Of a stretch of DNA of 6,460 nt, positions 1 to 5,498 are shown piece by piece. The notes under the pieces were generated by a model that was given only the letters and a program-made list of their open reading frames with translations, was not told the DNA's origin and did not search any database. The stretch is from Verrucomicrobiota bacterium (lineage in GTDB: Bacteria > Verrucomicrobiota > Verrucomicrobiia > Limisphaerales > DSYF01). Every line of letters starts with the position of its first letter. Within the stretch, counting starts at the first letter, position 1. Location of the stretch: positions 1 to 6,460 of the forward strand of contig JALOTU010000165.1 of assembly GCA_025457725.1 (NCBI GenBank), read 5' to 3'. The translations under genes were made by a program, and so were the position numbers.

Positions 1-508
1 CGGCGAGCTTCTCCGTGGGGAGCGTGGTTTCAATCATCCCGGTGTAGAGGTCCTTGATGAATACCCGGTCGGTCTCGTAGTCCTCCGCGTGCAATCGCAG
101 GGCATCCGCCTTGATCCGCAGATTGATGTCCTTGGTCACCAGCACTGTCTGCGTTTTGGGCGCTTTCCGTTGAATCTTGAGCGCAAGCGCAAGGATGCGA
201 TTGTCCACCGTGTCGCTGGCGAAATCCGGCAGTTCCTTGGTGTTTCCTTTGTTCCCACCCTCGTAAACCACCTTCAGGCGCCCGCCATTGGGGAGTTTGA
301 TTCCCTCGCTCAGGCGCCCGCTTTCCCGGAGCGCATCGAGCATCCGGGAAACCGTTCGGGCATTCTGGCCCAGCTCGCTGGATTCACGCTTGAAACGGTC
401 GATTTCTTCGATGACTTCGATGGGGATCAGGACGGCGTGCTCCTGAAAGCTCTGCAGGGAATTGGGGTCGTGGAGGAGTACATTGGTGTCGAGGATATAG
501 TTCTTCAC
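1..508 (-). CDS. PIN domain of a PhoH-family protein (PIN-PhoH), N-terminal part only
   Basis: The 169 visible residues form a PIN-type nuclease domain of the kind fused to a C-terminal PhoH ATPase; the ATPase part lies beyond the left edge and is inferred. The start reads MKNYILDTNVLLHDPNSL, with the acidic residues expected of a PIN active site: D7 in LDTNVL, E34/E35 in IEVIEEIDRFK, D99/D102 in SDTVDNRILA and D127 in VTKDINLRIKA. The stretch VTKDINLRIKADAL followed by AEDYETD is typical of PIN-PhoH proteins rather than stand-alone VapC toxins. PIN-PhoH proteins are known as RNA-cleaving enzymes that couple an RNase to an ATPase/helicase. The GTG start at 508 is chosen because GGAG (521-518) sits 9 bases upstream; an in-frame TTG five codons earlier is a weaker alternative. 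The gene is divergent from the one at 618. No frameshift is seen in the visible part. Confidence 0.87.
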   Translation of the reverse strand, partial: MKNYILDTNVLLHDPNSLQSFQEHAVLIPIEVIEEIDRFKRESSELGQNARTVSRMLDALRESGRLSEGIKLPNGGRLKVVYEGGNKGNTKELPDFASDTVDNRILALALKIQRKAPKTQTVLVTKDINLRIKADALRLHAEDYETDRVFIKDLYTGMIETTLPTEKLA

Positions 509-517
509 AAATTGCTT

Positions 518-541
518 CTCCAACCCGGGTTTCCGGGCTGG
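518..541 (-). promoter_or_regulatory. Ribosome binding site of the PIN-PhoH gene, overlapped by a hairpin
   Basis: Read on the minus strand, CCAGCCCGG (541-533), a four-base loop AAAC and CCGGGTTGG (528-520) can form a 9-bp stem with one G-U pair. The last two bases of the 3' arm are the first two of the GGAG Shine-Dalgarno (521-518), which lies 9 bases before the GTG start at 508. The pairing is seen in the sequence. A role in limiting translation is inference. The stem works better in the minus-strand RNA, where the odd pair is G-U, than in the plus-strand RNA, where it is A-C. Confidence 0.4.
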
Positions 542-617
542 CGCGCGAATTCTGCGGTCCGCGAACACGGCTGGCAATCCCAAGTTCGCCCATTCGCAGA
601 GAGTCAGGTTCGGCCAC

Positions 618-1232
618 ATGGATTTCACGCGAAACTCTCCCGCAGCTGCTTTACATGGAGCCGGGTCATTCTTAAGCTCCGCCCATGGGTTCGAACTAGC
701 CCAGCAGAAACTGATTGAACTCAAGCGCGCCCAGGAGGAGCTGGAACGTCAGCGCGCCGAACTCGAGGACACCCGCCGCCGCCAGTCGGAGTTCCAGACG
801 GGGCGACAGGAAATGCTGCAGAATCTGGAACGTGGCATCGGGTTGCTGGAAGAGGCGGAATTCTCGGCCCGCCAGGAAGCGGAACAGACCCACAAGGCGG
901 TGGAGGGATTGCGTGATGCCTTGGAGAAGATCGAGGCCATCCAGGAGGGATCCTGGACGGGCGAGACCTTCCACAAGGAGCTGACCCGGGCGCTGACCAC
1001 CCTGGAGAACGCCCGCATGGAGTGGAACACCTGTCGGCTCAAGTTTCCCATCCTCTCCGGGAAGACGCCGCATATCCAGTCGAACCCCGGCGAGGCGCCG
1101 GGAGCAGCATCGTTGCTCTCCGAGATCAGCCTGCTGCGAGCCTGCAAACTGGGCCTGGCGCTGACCTGGCCGATCGCCCTGGTGGGCCTGGGTGCCATGG
1201 GCCTGTTCGCCTGGTTGCTGTTTCAGCGTTGA
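618..1232 (+). CDS. Coiled-coil protein with one C-terminal membrane helix, function unknown
   Basis: A protein of 204 residues that I cannot assign to a named family. Residues about 26-110 are rich in E, Q, R, A and L with heptad-like spacing (for example LIELKRAQEELERQRAELE) and should form a long coiled coil. Residues 111-145 (from GSWTGETFHKELTRA to EWNTCRLKFPIL) look like a compact conserved segment. Residues about 179-202 are a single hydrophobic helix followed only by QR, so the protein is probably tail-anchored with its bulk in the cytoplasm. There is no signal peptide. The ATG at 618 is the only reasonable start, since no other ATG, GTG or TTG follows before the coiled coil, but its Shine-Dalgarno is poor and the first 25 codons are less GC-biased than the rest. 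A second gene with the same C-terminal layout follows after 12 bases, so the two are probably co-transcribed. Confidence 0.72.
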   Translation: MDFTRNSPAAALHGAGSFLSSAHGFELAQQKLIELKRAQEELERQRAELEDTRRRQSEFQTGRQEMLQNLERGIGLLEEAEFSARQEAEQTHKAVEGLRDALEKIEAIQEGSWTGETFHKELTRALTTLENARMEWNTCRLKFPILSGKTPHIQSNPGEAPGAASLLSEISLLRACKLGLALTWPIALVGLGAMGLFAWLLFQR

Positions 1233-1236
1233 ACCT

Positions 1237-1242
1237 GAGGAG
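1237..1242 (+). promoter_or_regulatory. Ribosome binding site of the gene at 1245
   Basis: GAGGAG lies between the TGA of the upstream gene (1230-1232) and the ATG at 1245. It is a clear Shine-Dalgarno, although the spacing to the ATG is short (two to four bases depending on register). It fixes the start of the second membrane protein and supports translation of both genes from one transcript. Confidence 0.6.
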
Positions 1243-1244
1243 CC

Positions 1245-1757
1245 ATGCGCCTTTTCAGGAAAAAAGCCGATCCGATTTCCCATCGTGCTCGCGCGTTGAA
1301 TTCTGAAATCGCCGCGCTTGAAGCCCAGATTCGCCGGTACGAATCCAAACTGGAACGAGGGGCCGCCGCCCCTTCGAAAGATCCCTTTGGCGGGGACGAT
1401 CGATTGGAGGATCGGGACGCCCGTGGCGCGGTCAGGCAGCATCGGGAACTGGAACTGGCGGAGGTGCACCATCGGCGTTTGACCTCCCACCCGCTGTCGG
1501 ATCGTGAAACGCTCCACATCAACGAGCTCGGCGTGCGGAAGTATGATCTGCCGGGACTGATTGCCAGGGTGAAGGACTTCTTTCGCGCGCCCACCACCTC
1601 GAACCCCAAGCTGGTGAGCTACCTGGCTGCCGGCGGAATCCAAGGGCTGCGCCCGTTGCGGTATGAGAAGCGCGTCGCCCGGAACCGGTTCATTGTCTTT
1701 GTCGGAATCCTGTTTCTCCTGCTGCTGGGAATCCTGATGGCGTTTGTTCCCCGGTAA
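1245..1757 (+). CDS. Small charged protein with one C-terminal membrane helix, function unknown
   Basis: A protein of 170 residues with no named family that I recognise. The N-terminus (MRLFRKKADPISHRARALNS) is strongly basic. Residues about 15-38 form a short helical or coiled-coil segment. Residues 40-90 are very polar and of low complexity in charge. Residues 93-145 look most conserved, with NELGVRKYDLPGLI, then TTSNPKLVSYLAAG and LRPLRYEKRVARNRFI. Residues about 149-168 are a hydrophobic helix ending in PR. No signal peptide is present, so a cytoplasmic body with a C-terminal anchor is likely. It follows the coiled-coil gene by 12 bases and shares its topology, so the two may form one membrane-associated assembly (inference). 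I checked the polar middle for a double frameshift: the other two plus-strand frames contain stops there, so the reading frame stands. Confidence 0.75.
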   Translation: MRLFRKKADPISHRARALNSEIAALEAQIRRYESKLERGAAAPSKDPFGGDDRLEDRDARGAVRQHRELELAEVHHRRLTSHPLSDRETLHINELGVRKYDLPGLIARVKDFFRAPTTSNPKLVSYLAAGGIQGLRPLRYEKRVARNRFIVFVGILFLLLLGILMAFVPR

Positions 1758-1824
1758 CGTCGCGCGCTGCCTGCAGGGGCAGGTGGGCGTCTCCGCCGGT
1801 TGCCCCCCGAAAGGGCTCGAGCGG
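1758..1824. terminator. Convergent intergenic gap with weak hairpins, possible terminator
   Basis: This 67-base gap separates the end of the membrane-protein pair (TAA, 1755-1757) from the end of tyrS on the other strand (TAA, 1827-1825). Two short inverted repeats are visible: CTGCC/GGCAG at 1767-1771 and 1778-1782, enclosing the palindrome CCTGCAGG, and GCCC/GGGC at 1802-1805 and 1813-1816. Neither is followed by a T-run on either strand, so intrinsic termination is not convincing. The call rests mainly on position between converging genes. Confidence 0.2.
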
Positions 1825-3102
1825 TTACTGTGCGGACACCACCGTGTAATTTTTCTTGCCCTTGCGCAGGAGCAGGTGTTTCCCGAACAAAAGCTGGCCG
1901 GAACTGACGGTTCGTTGCGGGTCGGCTTCGCGCAGGTTGTTGATGTAAATCCCGCCGCCCTGAACATCCTTGCGCGCCTGCCCCTTGGACGGGCACAACC
2001 CGGCGCTCACCAGCAGGTCGAGCAATGGCACCCCCGCACCCTCCAGCCGGGATTTCTCAACGGGCTGCGTCGGCACTTCACCCACAATCTCGTTGAAGGT
2101 GCCTTCGCCGATTCCCTCCAGCGACCCGCCGAAGAGGATTTCGCTGGCGCGGATCGCCTCCTGCGTGGCGGCTTCGCCGTGGATCAGATCCGTCGCCGTT
2201 CTGGCCAGCGCCCGATGCGCCTCCCGGGCCCCGGGGTTGGCCGAGTGCGCTTCCTCCAGTGCCGCGATCTCTTCCCGGGAAAGGAAGGTGAAATATTTCA
2301 GATACCGGGTGACATCGCGATCGTCCGTGTTGATCCAGAACTGGTAAAAGCGGTAAACGCTGGTCCGGGCGGGATCGAGCCATACCGCCCCGGCGGCGGT
2401 CTTGCCAAACTTGGATCCGTCGGCGTTGGTGATGAGGGGCAGGGTGAGGCCGTGCACCGAAAGGCTCAACTTGCGGCGCGTCAGGTCAATTCCAGCGGTG
2501 ATGTTCCCCCACTGATCACTCCCGCCAATCTGCAGCTCACAATCACAGTCCCGGCACAGCACAAAGTAGTCGTAGGCCTGGAGCAGCATGTAGCTGAACT
2601 CGGTGTAGCTGATGCCGGATTCGCGATCCTCCATCCGGGCGCGCACGCTTTCCTTGGCCACCATCTGGTTCACGGAAAAGTGCTTCCCGATGTCGCGGAG
2701 AAAGTCCAGGTAACTGACGTTCACCGTCCAGACGGCGTTGTCCAGCAGGCGGGCGGGGTTGACCCGGGTCTCAAAATCCAGCAACCGCTGCAACTGTCCT
2801 TTCACCCGGCGGATGTTGTGATCCAGCTGCTCCCGCGTGAGCAACTGGCGTTCGGCGGTCTTGCCGCTCGGATCGCCGATGCTGCCGGTGGCCCCGCCGG
2901 CTATGGCGATGGGATGATGCCCCAGCAACTGAAAGCGACGCAGTGCGAGCAGGGGGACCAGGTTGCCGACGTGCAGGCTGTCCGCCGTGGGATCAAACCC
3001 GCAATAGAGCGTGGTCGGGCTCCCCAGACGGGCGGCCAACGCCTCCCGATCCGTGCTGTCCGAGATCAATCCCCGCCATTCCAGTTCCGCAAGAATGCTC
3101 AT
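1825..3102 (-). CDS. tyrS: Tyrosyl-tRNA synthetase
   Basis: Cytoplasmic enzyme that activates tyrosine with ATP and loads it onto tRNA-Tyr. The 425-residue product matches the length of the E. coli-type TyrRS. The class I signature HIGH appears as HVGN at residues 44-47 (in DPTADSLHVGN) and KMSKS as KFGKT at 231-235, the form usual in this TyrRS branch. Tyrosine-pocket and dimer-core motifs are present, such as YMLLQAYDY (171-179) and QIGGSDQWGN (191-200). Residues about 358-420 form the C-terminal S4 RNA-binding domain (LLDLLVSAGLCPSKGQARKD onward). The ATG at 3102 gives MSILAELEWRGLI, the standard N-terminus; an in-frame GTG at 3132 would add ten residues that do not look conserved. No good Shine-Dalgarno precedes either start. 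It lies 45 bases downstream of thrH on the same strand, so expression from the thrH promoter is likely. Confidence 0.97.
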   Translation of the reverse strand: MSILAELEWRGLISDSTDREALAARLGSPTTLYCGFDPTADSLHVGNLVPLLALRRFQLLGHHPIAIAGGATGSIGDPSGKTAERQLLTREQLDHNIRRVKGQLQRLLDFETRVNPARLLDNAVWTVNVSYLDFLRDIGKHFSVNQMVAKESVRARMEDRESGISYTEFSYMLLQAYDYFVLCRDCDCELQIGGSDQWGNITAGIDLTRRKLSLSVHGLTLPLITNADGSKFGKTAAGAVWLDPARTSVYRFYQFWINTDDRDVTRYLKYFTFLSREEIAALEEAHSANPGAREAHRALARTATDLIHGEAATQEAIRASEILFGGSLEGIGEGTFNEIVGEVPTQPVEKSRLEGAGVPLLDLLVSAGLCPSKGQARKDVQGGGIYINNLREADPQRTVSSGQLLFGKHLLLRKGKKNYTVVSAQ

Positions 3103-3147
3103 GCGCGGGGAAGGTATGAAGAAACACGCCACTCGCCAACGGCCATT

Positions 3148-3750
3148 TCAAAGCTCCTGTCGGATCAAGGTCAGCAGCTCCTCCAGCGTCCCGGCGGCGT
3201 GGAACTGCGGGAACTCCTGCTTCACCTTCTCGGGCGCGTGGATCAGGAAACCAACATTGGCTTCCAGCAGCATGGTGGTGTCGTTGTAGGAATCGCCGGC
3301 GGCGATCACGTGGTAATTGAGCGACTTGAGCGCCGCCACAGCCCGGCGCTTCTGGTCGGGCACGCGCAGCTGGTAGCCGGTGATGCGATCGTTTTCCACC
3401 ACCAGCCGGTGGCAGAGCAGCGTGGGCCAGGCGAGCTGGCGCATCAGGGGCGACGCGAATTGCTCGAAGGTGTCGGAGAGAATGATGACCTGGGTCAGGG
3501 CGCGCAGCTCATTCAGGAACTCCAGCGCGCCTGCTTTGCGAGGCAGGGAACCAATGACCGCCTGGATGTCCGAAAGCTTGATGCCATGGCGGTCAAGCAG
3601 ATCCAGGCGGTAGCGCATGAGAACGTCGTAATCCGGCTCATCCCGCGTGGTGCGGCGCAGTTCGGCGATGCCGGTCTTCTCGGCAACGGCGATCCAGATC
3701 TCCGGCGTGAGCACGCCTTCCATGTCCAGGGTCACAATCCTTTGTTTCAT
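3148..3750 (-). CDS. thrH: ThrH: phosphoserine phosphatase / homoserine phosphotransferase (HAD family)
   Basis: The 200-residue core closely resembles Pseudomonas ThrH, a HAD enzyme that dephosphorylates phosphoserine and can pass the phosphate to homoserine, linking serine and threonine synthesis. HAD motif I is LDMEG with D9 and E11; ThrH has this D-x-E form in place of the usual D-x-D. Motif II is ILSDTF (S92), the motif III lysine is near K134 in PDQKRR, and motif IV is AAGDSYND with D153 and D157. ThrH-specific stretches include GVLTPEIWIAVAEKTGI, TTRDEPDYDVLM, PLMRQLAWPTLLCH and HAPEKV. The ATG at 3750 gives the length normal for the family (about 200) but has no Shine-Dalgarno. An in-frame ATG at 3876 has a strong one and would add 42 residues, so the true start is open. 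TyrS follows on the same strand after 45 bases. Confidence 0.93.
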   Translation of the reverse strand: MKQRIVTLDMEGVLTPEIWIAVAEKTGIAELRRTTRDEPDYDVLMRYRLDLLDRHGIKLSDIQAVIGSLPRKAGALEFLNELRALTQVIILSDTFEQFASPLMRQLAWPTLLCHRLVVENDRITGYQLRVPDQKRRAVAALKSLNYHVIAAGDSYNDTTMLLEANVGFLIHAPEKVKQEFPQFHAAGTLEELLTLIRQEL

Positions 3751-3876
3751 GCGGCGCAGATCAAAGCAGGAAAACGTTGCTGGTGTCGAGCCCGCGCACA
3801 CCCCGCTCCAGGGCAGACGCGTCTCGATCCGGACGGTATCGCCGGCTTTCCAGCCGGCAAATTGACCCACCTGCAT
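3751..3876 (-). other. In-frame N-terminal extension or leader of thrH
   Basis: From ATG 3876 the frame is open for 42 codons into thrH, starting MQVGQFAGWKAGDTVRIET. The first 30 codons have mostly G or C in third position, as in the neighbouring genes; the last dozen (SGVCAGSTPATFSCFDLRR region) do not. A perfect inverted repeat, GCCGGC-6-GCCGGC (3841-3858), lies inside it and encodes AGWKAG. I do not recognise the extra residues as any domain, and known ThrH proteins lack them. They could be a real lineage-specific N-terminus or a structured 5' leader. An older separate reading frame fused to thrH is also possible. Confidence 0.4.
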
Positions 3877-3890
3877 GCCATCCCCTCTCC
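3877..3890 (-). promoter_or_regulatory. Strong Shine-Dalgarno before ATG 3876
   Basis: On the minus strand GGAGAGGGGA (3890-3881) is followed by TGGC and then the ATG at 3876-3874. It is the best ribosome binding site in the window and points to translation starting at 3876, upstream of the start expected for thrH from the family. Confidence 0.6.
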
Positions 3891-3902
3891 AGTTGGTTCA
3901 GA

Positions 3903-3908
3903 ACTATA
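3903..3908 (-). promoter_or_regulatory. Candidate -10 element for thrH-tyrS
   Basis: Read on the minus strand, TATAGT (3908-3903) lies 26 bases before the ATG at 3876. Transcription would begin near 3896 and give a short leader holding the strong Shine-Dalgarno. No good -35 hexamer is found 16-18 bases upstream (AAAACG or near variants), so this rests on the -10 match and its position in the gap between divergent genes. Confidence 0.35.
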
Positions 3909-3981
3909 CATTGCCCGGACTGACACGTTTTGCGCTCTGCGCGCTGGCAGCCAGTCGCGTGTTGCGCTAATCTACGGTCCA

Positions 3982-5076
3982 ATGATTGGAAGATCGCTCC
4001 TGACTCTGCTGGCGGCCGGCGCGGCGTTCGCCGCTTCAGATCCCTCGGCGGACGGCCCCTTCGCCTCCGCCCGCCAGACCGTTGGCATCCCGGGCACTCA
4101 GAACGCCACGCTGACCACGGACGTTTATTTTCCCGGCACCACAGCGAGCGGCGTAGATGGGGCAGCCGGGCCATGTCCGGTCATCGTGTTGGGACACGGA
4201 TTTGCCCAATCGCGCAACCAGCACGTCAATCAAGGGCTGCAATTGGCCACGCGGGGTTACCTGGTGTTGATCCCCTCCTTCAACGGCGGTTCCGACCACG
4301 CCCGCAACGGGCAGGACCTCAGCAAGTGCGTGGATTGGATTCTGGCACGGAACGCGGATCCGGCCTCCATTTTCTTCGGCCAGGTGCGCACGCAAGCCGT
4401 CGGTGCCACCGGGCACTCCGCAGGCGGATTGAGCGCCATCCTGGCGGCGGCCAGCGATCCGCGCATCCGGGTGCTGTCGTTGATGGACCCGGTGGACAAT
4501 GGCGGACAGGGCGTGGCCGCGCTGGCTACCTTGAATGTGCCCGTGGCGATGACCTGGTCCGAGCCTTCGGCCTGCAACGCGAACGGCAGCGCCGAACTGC
4601 TTTATGCGGCGGCCCGGGGAGTGCGCCGCGGCCTGAAGATTGTGGGCGCCAACCACACCGATCCGCAAGATCCGGCCGGCTTCTTGAGCATCCTCACCTG
4701 TGGCGGTGCGAACTCGACGCGACAGGCGCTTTACCGCCGCTACATGGCGGGATGGTTTGAATATCACCTGCGCGGGGACGACAGCTACGCTCCGTGGATT
4801 CTGAATTACCCCGGCGGCCAGTTGGCCGCCGATCTGGCCGCCAACCGCATCACTTATCAGGCTGTCGTTCCACTCGGGTTGAATCTCGGTTTGTCCGGTG
4901 GCGTGCTCGCGCTCGAGGTCAACGGACCCTCCGGGCAGCGATTCGCATTGGAGCATTCGCCAAACTGGGATTCCTGGGTGCCCGCTGCCACCAACATGAC
5001 GCCTGTCGCCCCAGTGGTTCTGCCCGTATCGCCCTCGGCAGGTTCGAAACTGTGGCGGACGCAAAGCCTTCCCTGA
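3982..5076 (+). CDS. Exported alpha/beta hydrolase (chlorophyllase / PET-hydrolase-like fold) with C-terminal accessory domain
   Basis: A 364-residue secreted serine hydrolase. Residues 1-18 (MIGRSLLTLLAAGAAFAA) are a signal peptide, probably cut near AFA-A. The catalytic domain covers about 30-265. It contains the oxyanion-region motif LGHGFAQSR (70-78), the nucleophile elbow GHSAGG with S146, the acid D169 in SLMDPVD and the base H225 in ANHTDP. GHSxGG followed by MDPVD resembles the chlorophyllase and dienelactone/PET-hydrolase-like group, so an ester substrate is likely, but the actual substrate cannot be read from the sequence. Four cysteines (65, 116, 198, 240) could form disulfides outside the cytoplasm. 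Residues about 295-364 form a small beta-rich tail (GVLALEVNGPSGQRFALE, then NWDSWVPAATN) resembling C-terminal domains of exported Verrucomicrobia proteins. The ATG is chosen because the signal peptide starts there; its Shine-Dalgarno is poor. Confidence 0.85.
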   Translation: MIGRSLLTLLAAGAAFAASDPSADGPFASARQTVGIPGTQNATLTTDVYFPGTTASGVDGAAGPCPVIVLGHGFAQSRNQHVNQGLQLATRGYLVLIPSFNGGSDHARNGQDLSKCVDWILARNADPASIFFGQVRTQAVGATGHSAGGLSAILAAASDPRIRVLSLMDPVDNGGQGVAALATLNVPVAMTWSEPSACNANGSAELLYAAARGVRRGLKIVGANHTDPQDPAGFLSILTCGGANSTRQALYRRYMAGWFEYHLRGDDSYAPWILNYPGGQLAADLAANRITYQAVVPLGLNLGLSGGVLALEVNGPSGQRFALEHSPNWDSWVPAATNMTPVAPVVLPVSPSAGSKLWRTQSLP

Positions 5077-5224
5077 TCTGTCCGTTCCCGGAAAAGCACG
5101 GAGCGGGAAGCATCACGGTCAGGGTGCGAGATCCGGTTACCCCGTTTGGGAGGTCGTGTTGGCGGGGATTTGGGGCCTGCGAGCAAAGCTGGACGCCTGC
5201 CTGGCTTTCCCCTAGGTTTCCGGC
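5077..5224 (+). other. Intergenic gap before xseB
   Basis: This 148-base gap lies between the hydrolase and xseB. One inverted repeat, TTCCCG (5085-5090) with CGGGAA (5104-5109), starts 9 bases after the hydrolase stop and could help end its transcript, but the loop is 13 bases and no T-run follows. I see no convincing promoter for xseB here, although one is expected. No open frame in it looks coding. Confidence 0.3.
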
Positions 5225-5497
5225 ATGTCCAAACCGGGCAAGACTCCAGAGGGTGGCAAGTTGGAACGATTGCCCTTCGAGGAAGCATTGGAAAAACTCG
5301 AGGCCATCGTGGAAGCCATGGAATCGGGGGAACTGCCTTTGGAAACCTTGCTGGCGCGGTACGAAGAGGGCATGAAGCTGGCCCAGGCCTGCCAAGGCCG
5401 GCTGGCGGATGCGGAAATCAAAATTCAGCAGTTGGAGAAAGCCGCCGGCGGCGCCCTGAAACTCAGGTCACTGACCCCCGAGGCTGCCGAAGAATGA
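5225..5497 (+). CDS. xseB: Exodeoxyribonuclease VII small subunit
   Basis: XseB binds several copies of the catalytic XseA subunit to form exonuclease VII, which degrades single-stranded DNA to oligonucleotides in repair. The 90-residue product has the family core at about residues 17-72: LPFEEALEKLEAIVEAMESG, then ELPLETLLARYEEGMKLAQA and CQGRLADAEIKIQQL, two helices forming a hairpin. The length is normal; the first 14 residues (MSKPGKTPEGGKLE) are a flexible lead. The ATG at 5225 is the only fitting start, with a weak AGG about 9 bases upstream. The stop (TGA, 5495-5497) is one base before the ATG of dxs, so the two genes are probably co-transcribed and translationally coupled. This pairing of xseB with isoprenoid-precursor genes is common in bacteria. 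The xseA gene is not in the window. Confidence 0.95.
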   Translation: MSKPGKTPEGGKLERLPFEEALEKLEAIVEAMESGELPLETLLARYEEGMKLAQACQGRLADAEIKIQQLEKAAGGALKLRSLTPEAAEE

Positions 5498-5498
5498 C

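Noticed and set aside
89..718. A 209-codon plus-strand open frame at the left end
   Set aside because: It is antisense to the clearly recognised PIN domain and shows no family features of its own.
1360..1520. Possible double frameshift in the polar middle of the second membrane protein
   Set aside because: Both other plus-strand frames contain a stop in this stretch, and third-position GC stays high in the chosen frame.
696..1967. A 423-codon minus-strand open frame antisense to the two membrane-protein genes
   Set aside because: Its product is rich in Q, R, G and P with no recognisable motif, while the plus-strand frames show heptads, membrane helices and a good ribosome binding site.
3751..3876. 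T-box, riboswitch or tRNA-like structure ahead of thrH-tyrS
   Set aside because: I found no specifier-loop arrangement, T-box consensus sequence, or pairing T-arm and acceptor stem; only the short GCCGGC inverted repeat stands out.
3905..3910. TATACA as a plus-strand -10 for the hydrolase gene
   Set aside because: It overlaps the minus-strand TATAGT, has no -35 at a workable distance, and would leave a leader of about 65 bases without a ribosome binding site.
1744..5076. A 1110-codon plus-strand open frame running across tyrS and thrH and into the hydrolase
   Set aside because: Only the last 364 codons (from 3982, with a signal peptide) are a real protein. The rest is the antisense of tyrS and thrH, open because of high GC content.
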